DNA of 64,000 nt. Origin: Pseudomonas gingeri (GTDB lineage Bacteria; Pseudomonadota; Gammaproteobacteria; Pseudomonadales; Pseudomonadaceae). Shown piece after piece: positions 37,050-45,052 of the stretch. Both the position numbers and the translations under genes were made by a program. The DNA is taken from positions 380,314 through 444,313 of the forward strand of contig NZ_JACAOR010000002.1 in the NCBI RefSeq assembly GCF_013386115.1. The letters are read 5' to 3'. The notes under the pieces are model-generated. The model worked only from the letters and a program-made list of their open reading frames with translations. It ran no database searches and was not told the DNA's origin. Position 1 is the first letter of the stretch; each line of letters begins with the position of its first letter.

Positions 37050-38456
37050 ATGTCGAAGTCGGTTCAACTCATCAAAGATCATGACGTTAAGTGGATTGAT
37101 CTGCGCTTCACGGACACCAAAGGTACTCAGCACCACGTGACCATGCCGGCTCGCGATGCGCTGGACGACGAATTCTTCGAAATCGGCAAGATGTTCGACG
37201 GTTCCTCCATCTCCGGCTGGAAAGGCATCGAAGCTTCCGACATGATCCTGATGCCGGACGACAGCACTGCCGTGCTCGACCCGTTCACCGAAGAGCCGAC
37301 CCTGATCCTGGTCTGCGACGTGATCGAGCCGTCGACCATGCAAGGCTACGACCGCGACCCACGTGCAATCGCCCGTCGCGCCGAGGAATACCTGAAGTCC
37401 ACCGGTATCGGCGACACCGCTTTCTTCGGTCCAGAGCCCGAGTTCTTCATCTTCGATTCGGTCAAGTTCAAGTCCGACATCTCCGGCTCCATGTTCAAGA
37501 TCTTCTCCGAACAAGGTTCGTGGATGTCCGACCAGGACGTGGAAGGCGGCAACAAGGGCCACCGTCCAGGTATCAAGGGCGGCTACTTCCCGGTTCCTCC
37601 GTTCGACCACGACCACGAAATCCGTACTTCCATGTGCAACGCGCTGGAAGAGATGGGCCAGACCGTCGAAGTTCACCACCACGAAGTGGCGACTGCCGGC
37701 CAGAACGAAATCGGCGTGAAGTTCAACACCCTGGTTGCCAAGGCTGACGAAGTCCAGACCCTGAAGTACTGCGTACACAACGTGGCTGATGCCTACGGCC
37801 GTACCGCTACCTTCATGCCAAAACCGCTGTACGGCGACAACGGCTCGGGTATGCACGTTCACATGTCCATCTCCAAGGATGGCAAGAACACCTTCGCCGG
37901 CGAAGGTTATGCCGGCCTGTCCGACACCGCCCTGTACTTCATCGGCGGTATCATCAAGCACGGTAAGGCCCTGAACGGCTTCACCAACCCGTCGACCAAC
38001 TCCTACAAGCGTCTGGTCCCAGGTTTCGAAGCTCCGGTAATGCTGGCCTACTCGGCTCGCAACCGTTCCGCCTCGATCCGTATTCCTTACGTCAACAGCC
38101 CAAAAGCCCGTCGTATCGAAGCCCGCTTCCCGGATCCGGCTGCCAACCCTTACCTGGCCTTCGCCGCACTGATGATGGCCGGCCTGGACGGTATCCAGAA
38201 CAAGATCCACCCTGGCGATGCTGCCGACAAGAACCTGTACGACCTGCCGCCTGAAGAGGCCAAAGAGATCCCACAAGTTTGCGGCAGCCTGAAAGAAGCC
38301 CTGGAAGAGCTGGACAAAGGTCGTGCGTTCCTGACCAAGGGCGGCGTTTTCAGCGACGACTTCATCGATGCCTACATCGAGCTGAAAAGCGAAGAAGAAA
38401 TCAAGGTCCGTACCTTCGTACACCCACTGGAATACGAGCTGTACTACAGCTGCTGA
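37050..38456 (+). CDS. glnA: Glutamine synthetase, type I
   Basis: A 468-residue GSI-beta enzyme, dodecameric, that makes glutamine from glutamate, ATP and ammonia. [20 protein letters not shown] early, [21 protein letters not shown] (metal and ATP site) in the middle and [29 protein letters not shown] later are classical. The adenylylation Tyr397 is present in [10 protein letters not shown], so GlnE can switch the enzyme off. GGAGG lies before the ATG. Codon use is more biased than in neighbours, as expected for an abundant protein. Regulated by NtrC and sigma-54 and ended by a strong terminator. Confidence 0.98.
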   Translation: MSKSVQLIKDHDVKWIDLRFTDTKGTQHHVTMPARDALDDEFFEIGKMFDGSSISGWKGIEASDMILMPDDSTAVLDPFTEEPTLILVCDVIEPSTMQGYDRDPRAIARRAEEYLKSTGIGDTAFFGPEPEFFIFDSVKFKSDISGSMFKIFSEQGSWMSDQDVEGGNKGHRPGIKGGYFPVPPFDHDHEIRTSMCNALEEMGQTVEVHHHEVATAGQNEIGVKFNTLVAKADEVQTLKYCVHNVADAYGRTATFMPKPLYGDNGSGMHVHMSISKDGKNTFAGEGYAGLSDTALYFIGGIIKHGKALNGFTNPSTNSYKRLVPGFEAPVMLAYSARNRSASIRIPYVNSPKARRIEARFPDPAANPYLAFAALMMAGLDGIQNKIHPGDAADKNLYDLPPEEAKEIPQVCGSLKEALEELDKGRAFLTKGGVFSDDFIDAYIELKSEEEIKVRTFVHPLEYELYYSC

Positions 38457-38463
38457 TCCGGTT

Positions 38464-38483
38464 GCGCCTGCGCGAGCAGGCGC
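38464..38483 (+). other. GNRA-capped hairpin after glnA
   Basis: GCGCCTGC-GCGA-GCAGGCGC: an 8-bp perfect stem closed by a GCGA (GNRA) tetraloop, 7 nt after the glnA stop and 9 nt before the terminator stem. It likely protects the 3' end of this abundant mRNA. Confidence 0.6.
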
Positions 38484-38492
38484 TGCTTTCAG

Positions 38493-38527
38493 AAAATGCC
38501 CCGTATCGAAAGGTACGGGGCATTTTT
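38493..38527 (+). terminator. Intrinsic terminator of glnA
   Basis: Stem AAAATGCCCCGTA / TACGGGGCATTTT with a short loop and T-run. Together with the preceding hairpin it closes the glnA transcript. Confidence 0.93.
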
Positions 38528-38702
38528 CATGGGCGAGGTTTTTCGGGGCCGACGACGGGGCGATTCGAGATTTCTTGCAATGTTTAGGCACTAGCCAAGG
38601 CGTTCAGACCAGCGTTGACTATCCTCTCCGGGATTGGATCCAAATCCTACGGAAACCGCCACGCACGGACGGCGAATGCAACCCGACACGGAGAGTTAAC
38701 CC

Positions 38703-39119
38703 ATGACGTTTCCTTCAAGCCCCATTGCCGAACAGCTCGACAGCAGCGAACCGAAGACACCCGCCACCCCGACCGCCGAAGTCCTGCTGCGCGCCAGCAG
38801 CGGCTGGGACGGCACCCCCTATGAAGCCTATCCCGCCGGCCCGCCGGAACTGACCCTGCTGAGGATCAACATCCCCGCCGATACCGAACTGAACTGGCAT
38901 ATCCACCCCATCCCCAGCGCCGCCTACATCATCTCCGGTGAAGTACTGGTCGAGACGCGGCAAGGCAACAAGCAGACCCTGCTGAAATCCGGCGATACGA
39001 TCGCCGCCGTGGTCAATGTCGAGCATCGCGCCAGGACCGGGGCCGTCCCGGTGGACCTGATGGTGTTCTATGCCGGCAGCGAAGGCATGGCGCTGTCGGA
39101 GGCGACCGGGCCGGACTGA
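38703..39119 (+). CDS. Cupin domain protein
   Basis: A 138-residue small cupin. The first cupin motif is seen in ELNWHIHPIPSAAYIISGEVLVE (His-x-His) and the second in the GDTIAAVVNVEHRARTG region, so one metal-binding beta-barrel is predicted. The first 40 residues are Ser/Pro/Thr-rich and lack a clear signal peptide. AGAGTTAACCC before the ATG is a weak ribosome site. No substrate can be named. Confidence 0.82.
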   Translation: MTFPSSPIAEQLDSSEPKTPATPTAEVLLRASSGWDGTPYEAYPAGPPELTLLRINIPADTELNWHIHPIPSAAYIISGEVLVETRQGNKQTLLKSGDTIAAVVNVEHRARTGAVPVDLMVFYAGSEGMALSEATGPD

Positions 39120-39261
39120 CCCGACATGGATGGCGCGTGCCCCACGGCTGGATACGACAGCCGTGGGAATACGCTTTTTCATGAAAATGCGCTGGCGCTC
39201 GCAGGGCCTTGTGACGTTAACTCTGGGCCTGCATCCGCCACCGAAAAAGTCGAAGCCCGCC

Positions 39262-39828
39262 ATGCTGCCGAACAACCGTATTGTGAGCCTGCTGCTTGCC
39301 AGCCTTCTGAGTGCCAACGTCCTTGCCGCCCCTGCCCCCGCGAAAGCTCCCGATGCCCTGGCGCCCCTGCTGCAGGCCATCAGCGAGCGCCTGAGCATCG
39401 CCGACCAGGTGGCCCTGACCAAATGGGACAGCGGCAAGCCGATCCAGGATACCCCGCGCGAACAGCAGGTGATCGCCAATGCCCGGCAGCAGGCGGCAAC
39501 CTACAAGCTCCAGGCCGAAGACATCGGCGAGTTCGTCGCGGCGCAGATCGAAGCCAACAAGCTGGTGCAGTACGCGCTGCTGGCCGAATGGCGAGCGGCC
39601 GGCAAGGCCCCGGTCATCCCCAGGCCCGACCTCGTCACGCAGATCCGCCCGGCGCTGGATCAGTTGCAGAGCCGGCTGTTGCAACACTATGCGGCCTTCG
39701 CCCCTTACCGGCAGGACCCGCAATGCCCGGCCTGGCTGAGCCAGACCCGCGACGCCCTGGCCTCGGACACCGTCCACGACCTGGCGCTGATTCGCGCCAC
39801 GGGCGAGCTGTGCCTGAAGCCACAGTGA
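39262..39828 (+). CDS. Secreted chorismate mutase, AroQ-gamma type
   Basis: A 188-residue protein with a Sec signal peptide (NNRIVSLLLASLLSANVLAAPA). The mature all-helical part reads ISERLSIADQVALTKWDSGKPIQDTPREQQVIANAR, the active-site helix pattern (Arg, Lys, Asp, Arg-Glu) of the periplasmic *AroQ chorismate mutases, which convert chorismate to prephenate outside the cytoplasm. Late Cys residues (PQCPAWL and GELCLKP) may form a disulfide. Starts at 39181 are possible but less plausible since they place charged residues ahead of the signal. The role of a periplasmic enzyme for this reaction is unclear. Confidence 0.82.
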   Translation: MLPNNRIVSLLLASLLSANVLAAPAPAKAPDALAPLLQAISERLSIADQVALTKWDSGKPIQDTPREQQVIANARQQAATYKLQAEDIGEFVAAQIEANKLVQYALLAEWRAAGKAPVIPRPDLVTQIRPALDQLQSRLLQHYAAFAPYRQDPQCPAWLSQTRDALASDTVHDLALIRATGELCLKPQ

Positions 39829-39911
39829 AAAGCCCCGGGATTGTGCTCTATGCTGACAGCGGGACGCCGTTGAACGACGCGCCCCGGCCAGGACCATCAC
39901 CGGGAGTCTCC

Positions 39912-40439
39912 ATGGGTCGACCTCTGCTCTACCTGCTGCTGGCCTTGGCGCTGCCCGTATCGGCGCAGATCTACAAATACACCGATGCCAACGGCAATAC
40001 CGCCTATAGCAACCAGCCGCCCGATGGCACCGCCGCCCAGGCCGTGGAGCTGCCGCCGCTCAACAGCGTCGAGATACAGAAGCCGAGCCAACCGGCCGCT
40101 GTCCAGCCGGCAACCGCGCAGCCGACGAAAGCCCCGGCAGATATCGCGCCCTACAGCGTGTTCGAACTGACCGACATTCCCACCCAGGAAGCCCTGCGCG
40201 CCAACAACGGGACCTTTACCGTCGGCGTGAAGATGGAGCCACGGCTACAGCGCCAGCATCTGCTGCGACTGGTACTCGACGGCAATCCCTATGGCCAGCC
40301 CGGCAATGTCCCGCGCCTGCAACTGGTGAACGTCGACCGTGGCGATCACACCCTCAGCGTGCAAGCCCTCGCCGGCGAGCAGGTGGTGCAGCAAAGCCCT
40401 ACCGTGCCGTTCACCGTCCAACGAGTGCATAAACCTTGA
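39912..40439 (+). CDS. DUF4124 periplasmic protein (copy 1)
   Basis: A 175-residue secreted protein. The signal peptide MGRPLLYLLLALALPVSAQ is followed at once by the DUF4124 motif IYKYTDANGNTAYSNQPP, then a Pro/Ala-rich linker and a beta-sandwich-like C-terminus (TFTVGVKMEPRLQ ... LRLVLDGNPYGQP ... VNVDRGDHTLSVQAL). GGGAG precedes the ATG. The next gene codes for a paralogue 7 nt downstream, so the pair is probably cotranscribed; both lie just ahead of ntrBC. Function unknown. Confidence 0.88.
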   Translation: MGRPLLYLLLALALPVSAQIYKYTDANGNTAYSNQPPDGTAAQAVELPPLNSVEIQKPSQPAAVQPATAQPTKAPADIAPYSVFELTDIPTQEALRANNGTFTVGVKMEPRLQRQHLLRLVLDGNPYGQPGNVPRLQLVNVDRGDHTLSVQALAGEQVVQQSPTVPFTVQRVHKP

Positions 40440-40446
40440 GCTGTTC

Positions 40447-41091
40447 ATGATTCGATTGTTCCCACGGGCGCTATGCCTGGCCCTGCCACTGCTGGCCCTG
40501 CCGGCGCTGGCCGAGGTCTACACCTATATCGACAGCCAGGGTAACCGGGTCTTCACCGACCAGCCCCGCAAGGGTGCCCAGCGAGTGCCGCTGGCGCCGA
40601 GCAACCGCATGTCGGCCAACCCCGGCAGCCCGACGCCGACGCCCGCCAGCAGCACGGCCAAGGCCAAGGCCAAGCCGAAACCGATCTTCCACTACCAGAT
40701 GGTGCGCATCCTGGTGCCCGATCCGGATGCCACGGTCCGCAGCACCGAGGGCGACCTGATCGTCAGCGTCACTAGCGAACCGGGCCTGCAACCCGGTCAT
40801 GGCTACCGCCTGCTGCTGGACGGCCAGCCCACCGGCGCTCCCGGCCCCAGCCCGGTGTTCGCACTGAACAACATCGATCGCGGCAGCCACCAGCTCGCCG
40901 TGGAAATCCTCGACGAACAGGGGCGCATCGCCGAGCGCACCGCCAACCAGCCGTTCCATATGGTGCGCATGTCCCTCAGCCAGAAGCGCCAGGCTCAACC
41001 CTGCCAGCTCGCCGACTACGGCCAGCGGCCGGAATGGCCGCTGGCGGACAAGCCCAAGGAAGAAAAAAGCAGCTTCCTGCCGTTTCTGTAG
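40447..41091 (+). CDS. DUF4124 periplasmic protein (copy 2)
   Basis: A 214-residue paralogue of the preceding protein with the same architecture: signal peptide (IRLFPRALCLALPLLALPALAE), DUF4124 motif VYTYIDSQGNRVFTDQP, a Thr/Pro/Lys linker (TAKAKAKPKP) and a C-terminal beta domain (YRLLLDGQPTGAPG, NNIDRGSHQLAVEILDEQG). The two share the LLDGxP and (N/V)xxDRGxHxL segments. The C-terminal tail is charged (PKEEKSSFLPFL). It ends 251 bp before ntrB, and that gap contains the ntrB regulatory sites. Function unknown. Confidence 0.88.
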   Translation: MIRLFPRALCLALPLLALPALAEVYTYIDSQGNRVFTDQPRKGAQRVPLAPSNRMSANPGSPTPTPASSTAKAKAKPKPIFHYQMVRILVPDPDATVRSTEGDLIVSVTSEPGLQPGHGYRLLLDGQPTGAPGPSPVFALNNIDRGSHQLAVEILDEQGRIAERTANQPFHMVRMSLSQKRQAQPCQLADYGQRPEWPLADKPKEEKSSFLPFL

Positions 41092-41106
41092 CCTCGCGAC
41101 ACAAAA

Positions 41107-41121
41107 GCACCATGCTGGTGC
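41107..41121. promoter_or_regulatory. NtrC binding site upstream of ntrB
   Basis: GCACC-ATGCT-GGTGC, again an exact match to the NtrC palindrome and the same as the glnA site in both arms. It lies about 160 bp before the predicted sigma-54 start of ntrB. Confidence 0.85.
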
Positions 41122-41249
41122 ACTAAACTGCACACCTACCCGAACCGAAGCCCATTTTGGTTCGAAAGTACCCGCCGGAACTGGCAGAACGCCACTCAAT
41201 CGAGCCTGAAACGCCCATTTCAGGCAATTCGCGCTTCTTTTCGGAGCCT

Positions 41250-41265
41250 TGGTTTGGTTTTTGCA
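41250..41265 (+). promoter_or_regulatory. Sigma-54 promoter of ntrBC
   Basis: TGGTTTGGTTTTTGCA keeps GG and GC at the required 10-nt spacing, with a T-rich spacer and TTGCA at -12. It is weaker at the -24 element (TGGT instead of TGGC) than the glnA and nrsZ promoters. Predicted start near 41276. Confidence 0.65.
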
Positions 41266-41342
41266 TTTTCCCCGTATCGGCGCCTTGTTCGCGCGCGCAA
41301 ATCGGGACCGGCCCCGTTTGCCATGCTCCAAAAGAGGTCCCC

Positions 41343-42428
41343 ATGACCATCAGCGACGCCCTGCACAGACTGCTACTCGACAACCTGACCACCGCGACCA
41401 TCCTGCTCAATGCCGAACTGCGCCTTGAGTACATGAATCCGGCGGCCGAAATGTTGCTCGCCATCAGCGGCCAGCGCAGCCATGGTCAGTTCATCAGCGA
41501 GCTGTTCACCGAATCGACCGAGGCCCTGAACTCCCTGCGCCAGGCCGTCGAGCAGGCACACCCGTTCACCAAGCGCGAAGCCATGCTGACGGCGCTGACC
41601 GGCCAGACCCTGACCGTCGACTATGCCGTGACACCGATTCTCAGCCAGGGTGAAACCATGCTGCTGCTGGAAGTCCATCCCCGTGATCGCCTGCTGCGCA
41701 TCACCAAGGAAGAGGCCCAGCTGTCCAAGCAGGAAACCACCAAGATGCTGGTGCGCGGCCTGGCCCACGAGATCAAGAACCCCCTCGGCGGGATTCGCGG
41801 CGCCGCCCAGTTGCTGGCCCGCGAACTGCCGGAAGAAAGCCTCAAGGACTACACCAACGTCATCATCGAGGAAGCCGACCGCCTGCGAAACCTGGTGGAC
41901 CGCATGCTCGGCTCGAACAAGTTGCCATCGCTGTCCATGACCAACGTCCATGAAGTCCTGGAGCGGGTCAGCAGCCTGGTGGAAGCGGAAAGCCAGGGCT
42001 GCATCACCCTGGTGCGCGACTACGACCCGAGCATCCCCGACGTTTTGATCGACCGTGAACAGATGATCCAGGCCGTGCTCAATATCGTGCGCAACGCCAT
42101 GCAGGCCATCAGCAGCCAGAATGAGTTGCGCCTGGGCCGCATCAGCCTGCGCACCCGGGCCATCCGCCAGTTCACCATCGGCCACGTCCGCCACCGCCTG
42201 GTGACCAAGATCGAGATCATCGACAACGGTCCGGGCATTCCTGCCGAACTTCAGGAAACCATCTTCTATCCAATGGTCAGTGGTCGTCCGGACGGTACCG
42301 GACTGGGCCTGGCCATTACCCAGAACATCATCAGCCAGCACCAGGGCCTGATCGAGTGTGAGAGCCATCCTGGCCATACCACCTTCTCGATCTTCCTGCC
42401 CCTGGAACAAGGAGCCGCATCGACATGA
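41343..42428 (+). CDS. ntrB: Nitrogen regulation sensor kinase NtrB
   Basis: A 361-residue cytoplasmic histidine kinase/phosphatase that phosphorylates NtrC under nitrogen limitation and is turned to phosphatase by PII. A PAS-like domain covers about residues 5-115; the dimerisation H-box GLAHEIKNPLGGIRGAAQLL holds His142; the ATP-binding domain shows NIVRNAMQA (N-box), DNGPGIP (G1) and GTGLGLAI (G2). The ATG at 41343 (MTISDALHRLLLDN) has GAGG upstream. The stop overlaps the ntrC start (ATGA). Confidence 0.97.
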   Translation: MTISDALHRLLLDNLTTATILLNAELRLEYMNPAAEMLLAISGQRSHGQFISELFTESTEALNSLRQAVEQAHPFTKREAMLTALTGQTLTVDYAVTPILSQGETMLLLEVHPRDRLLRITKEEAQLSKQETTKMLVRGLAHEIKNPLGGIRGAAQLLARELPEESLKDYTNVIIEEADRLRNLVDRMLGSNKLPSLSMTNVHEVLERVSSLVEAESQGCITLVRDYDPSIPDVLIDREQMIQAVLNIVRNAMQAISSQNELRLGRISLRTRAIRQFTIGHVRHRLVTKIEIIDNGPGIPAELQETIFYPMVSGRPDGTGLGLAITQNIISQHQGLIECESHPGHTTFSIFLPLEQGAAST

Positions 42429-43861
42429 GCCGTAGTGAAACCGTGTGGATCGTCGATGACGACCGTTCTATCCGCTGGGTCCTGGAAAAAGCCCTGCAAC
42501 AGGAAGGCATGACCACCCAGAGCTTCGACAGTGCCGACGGCGTGATGAGCCGCCTGGCCCGTCAGCAGCCGGACGTGATCATTTCCGATATCCGCATGCC
42601 CGGCGCCAGTGGCCTGGACCTGCTGGCGCGGATTCGCGAGCAGCACCCGCGCCTGCCGGTGATCATCATGACCGCCCATTCCGACCTCGACAGCGCCGTG
42701 GCGTCGTACCAGGGCGGTGCCTTCGAGTACCTGCCCAAGCCGTTCGACGTCGACGAAGCGGTATCGCTGGTCAAGCGCGCTAACCAGCACGCCCAGGAAC
42801 AGCAAGGCCTGGACGTGCCGCCGACGCTGACCCGAACCCCGGAAATCATCGGCGAAGCGCCGGCGATGCAGGAAGTGTTTCGCGCCATCGGGCGCCTGAG
42901 CCACTCCAATATCACCGTGCTGATCAACGGCGAGTCCGGTACCGGCAAGGAACTGGTGGCCCACGCCCTGCACCGCCACAGCCCACGCGCGGCTTCGCCG
43001 TTCATCGCGCTGAACATGGCGGCGATCCCCAAGGACCTGATGGAGTCGGAGCTGTTCGGCCATGAGAAAGGCGCCTTCACCGGCGCGGCCAACCTGCGCC
43101 GTGGACGCTTCGAACAGGCCGACGGCGGAACCCTGTTCCTCGACGAAATCGGCGATATGCCGGCCGACACCCAGACCCGCCTGCTGCGGGTGCTGGCCGA
43201 TGGCGAGTTCTACCGGGTCGGCGGCCATACGCCGGTCAAGGTCGATGTGCGGATCATTGCGGCGACCCACCAGAACCTGGAAACCCTGGTCCACGCCGGC
43301 AAATTCCGCGAAGACCTGTTCCATCGCCTGAACGTGATCCGCATCCATATCCCGCGGATGTCGGACCGTCGCGAAGACATCCCGACCCTGGCCAAGCACT
43401 TCCTCGCCCGTGCGGCACAGGAACTGTCGGTCGAGCCGAAGCTGCTGAAGTCGGAAACCGAGGAATACCTGAAGAACCTGCCGTGGCCCGGCAACGTGCG
43501 CCAGTTGGAAAACACCTGCCGCTGGATCACGGTCATGGCCTCCGGTCGCGAAGTGCATATCAGCGACCTGCCGCCGGAGCTGTTGAACCTGCCGCAGGAC
43601 TCGGCCCCGGTAACCAACTGGGAGCAGGCCCTGCGCCAGTGGGCGGACCAGGCCCTCGCCCGTGGCCAATCGAGCCTGCTGGACAGCGCCGTGCCGAGCT
43701 TCGAGCGGATCATGATCGAGACCGCCCTCAAGCACACCGCCGGTCGCCGTCGCGACGCCGCCGTGCTGCTGGGCTGGGGCCGCAACACCTTGACCCGCAA
43801 GATCAAGGAGCTGGGCATGAAGGTCGATGGCGCGGACGACGACGAAAGCGACGAGGGCTGA
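42425..43861 (+). CDS. ntrC: Nitrogen regulator NtrC, sigma-54 activator
   Basis: A 478-residue response regulator: receiver domain with phospho-acceptor Asp55 (VIISDIRMPG; acidic pocket Asp11-Asp12), AAA+ domain with Walker A GESGTGKE, the sigma-54 loop GAFTGA, Walker B GGTLFLDEIGD, and a C-terminal Fis-type helix-turn-helix (RRRDAAVLLGWGRNTLTRKIKEL). It activates glnA, its own operon and, by position and promoter type, the small RNA downstream. A good terminator follows the stop, so the sRNA needs its own promoter. Confidence 0.98.
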   Translation: MSRSETVWIVDDDRSIRWVLEKALQQEGMTTQSFDSADGVMSRLARQQPDVIISDIRMPGASGLDLLARIREQHPRLPVIIMTAHSDLDSAVASYQGGAFEYLPKPFDVDEAVSLVKRANQHAQEQQGLDVPPTLTRTPEIIGEAPAMQEVFRAIGRLSHSNITVLINGESGTGKELVAHALHRHSPRAASPFIALNMAAIPKDLMESELFGHEKGAFTGAANLRRGRFEQADGGTLFLDEIGDMPADTQTRLLRVLADGEFYRVGGHTPVKVDVRIIAATHQNLETLVHAGKFREDLFHRLNVIRIHIPRMSDRREDIPTLAKHFLARAAQELSVEPKLLKSETEEYLKNLPWPGNVRQLENTCRWITVMASGREVHISDLPPELLNLPQDSAPVTNWEQALRQWADQALARGQSSLLDSAVPSFERIMIETALKHTAGRRRDAAVLLGWGRNTLTRKIKELGMKVDGADDDESDEG

Positions 43862-43876
43862 CCCCCGCCTCAAGCC

Positions 43877-43910
43877 AAACCCCCTGCAGCCCCGTTGCAG
43901 GGGGTTTTTT
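43877..43910 (+). terminator. Intrinsic terminator of ntrBC
   Basis: Stem AAACCCCCTGCA / TGCAGGGGGTTT, loop GCCCCGT, followed by a T-run. Confidence 0.93.
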
Positions 43911-43933
43911 ATTGCCCGGCAGACAGATACGTG

Positions 43934-44024
43934 CCCTGTAGGAGCCGGCTTGCTGGCGATGACGTCGGCAAGGTCGATGCAGGACTTACTGGCCTCATCG
44001 CCAGCAAGCCGGCTCCTGCAAGGG
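43934..44024. repeat. REP pair between ntrC and the small RNA gene
   Basis: Convergent REP units (TGTAGGAGCCGGCTTGCTGG and complement ending GCAAGCCGGCTCCTGC) separating ntrC from the nrsZ promoter region. The remaining bases up to 44189 contain only a weak possible NtrC half-site (GCACC at 44033-44037). Confidence 0.9.
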
Positions 44025-44189
44025 AGAGGCATGCACCACGACAATGCACATTGAACCGCTATCGGGCAGGAATCCGGGTGGCGCCAGCGTCACCCGCTTT
44101 TGCCTGTCCCACCGGGAACCACCCGTACTCCGGGGCTTTCAGCTGGATCCTGGAAATTATTGGGCCAGGCATTGGCGCTTTGCAAAAGC

Positions 44190-44205
44190 TGGCACGCCCC
44201 CTGCA
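44190..44205 (+). promoter_or_regulatory. Sigma-54 promoter of the nrsZ-like RNA
   Basis: TGGCACGCCCCCTGCA is an almost perfect -24/-12 element (consensus TGGCACG-N4-TTGCA). Predicted start about 44216. No strong GCACC-N5-GGTGC palindrome is visible upstream; the best is GCACC-ACGAC-AATGC at 44033-44047. Confidence 0.9.
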
Positions 44206-44215
44206 ATACCCCTGG

Positions 44216-44613
44216 TACAACCCAGTTTTGGGGACCTTGGTACAGGCAGGCCGGGGAATCCCCTTCTTTACACCCGGAACTCATACCGCTCACAGCGACG
44301 AGTTCCAAACCGTTTTGGGGACCTTGGTACAGGCAGGCCGGGAATCCCCTTCTTTACACCCGGGACTCATACCGCTCACAGCGACGAGTCCCAAACCGTT
44401 TCGGGAACCTTGGTACAGGCAGGCCGGGGATTCCCTCTTTAACAGCCGGGATTCATACCGCTCACAGCGACGAATCCCAAACCGTTTTGGGGACCTTGGT
44501 ACAGGCAGGCCGGGAATCCCCTTCTTTACAGCCGCGACTCACACCGCTCGGAGCGACGAGTCCGATACCGTTTTGGGAGCTTTGGTACAGGCAGGCCGGA
44601 GATTCCCTCTTTT
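44216..44613 (+). ncRNA. nrsZ: NrsZ-like nitrogen-regulated small RNA, five-unit tandem array
   Basis: A tandem array with an 86-bp period. The conserved loop TTGGTACAGGCAGGCCGG recurs at 44237, 44324, 44410, 44496 and 44582. Each unit has hairpin A, GGGGA...TCCCC framing that loop, followed by a pyrimidine/T-rich stretch, and hairpin B, GGGACTC-N17-GAGTCCC with an inner GCT/AGC pair (44276-44306, 44362-44392, 44448-44478, 44532-44564). Changes are compensated: hairpin B is GGAACTC/GAGTTCC, GGGACTC/GAGTCCC, then GGGATTC/GAATCCC; hairpin A is GGGGA/TCCCC or GGGAA/TTCCC. The period is not a multiple of three, so it is not coding. Its place downstream of ntrC behind a sigma-54 promoter matches P. 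aeruginosa NrsZ, a processed RNA that acts in nitrogen limitation. The last unit ends in TCCCTCTTTT, a likely terminator. Targets here are unknown. Confidence 0.85.
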
Positions 44614-45052
44614 ATTCCTCACGGAGATTGACCACCAATCTCCAGCGCCCATCGACCTCCGCACCGGCCCACTCGCCCTGCAGGGGACGCGCGGCCAGCA
44701 GCGTCACCAACAACCCCTTGTCACTCAGGCGCACCCGCCAGTTGGCGTCCCTGCCGGCCACCGTCAGGCGACCGTTCTGCGCCTTGCCCTCGGCATCGAT
44801 CAACAGCGCCACGGTGCCATCGACCTGCTCGCCATGGATCTTCGGCTCGGCACTGAACCACAGCACCAGCGTATCCGGCGCCGCCTCGACCTGCTGCAAC
44901 AGCAAGGGCTCGGGCGCGGTCAGGCGACCGATCATCAAGCCCACCATCAGGCCGACAATCGCCAGGGATCCCAGCACCCGCGGCAATAGCTTCGGTCGCG
45001 GGTCCTCTTCGGGGGTAGAATGCTGCCCATCTTCATCTTCGGAGCCGTGCAT
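44612..45052 (-). CDS. Membrane-anchored hypothetical protein
   Basis: A 146-residue protein I cannot name. The first 25 residues are acidic and Pro-rich (GSEDEDGQHSTPEEDPRP), then one membrane helix (VLGSLAIVGLMVGLMIGRL), then a beta-rich domain (ADTLVLWFSAEPKIHGEQVDGTVALLIDAEG ... NWRVRLSDKGLLVTLLAARPLQGEW), probably periplasmic. It occupies the position of a conserved hypothetical gene between ntrC and trmL in other Pseudomonas. Its stop overlaps the end of the small RNA array (convergent), and its ATG shares two bases with the divergent trmL ATG (CATG at 45050-45053). AAGGA lies 11 nt upstream. Confidence 0.8.
   Translation of the reverse strand: MHGSEDEDGQHSTPEEDPRPKLLPRVLGSLAIVGLMVGLMIGRLTAPEPLLLQQVEAAPDTLVLWFSAEPKIHGEQVDGTVALLIDAEGKAQNGRLTVAGRDANWRVRLSDKGLLVTLLAARPLQGEWAGAEVDGRWRLVVNLREE

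Noticed and set aside
38571..38702. Possible mobile-element scar upstream of the cupin gene
   Set aside because: No inverted repeats, target duplications or transposase remnants are visible.
44216..44613. Regular repeats resembling a CRISPR array
   Set aside because: The repeats are nearly contiguous 86-bp units with conserved 'spacers', no variable spacer sequence, no cas genes, and a sigma-54 promoter; they fold as RNA hairpins.
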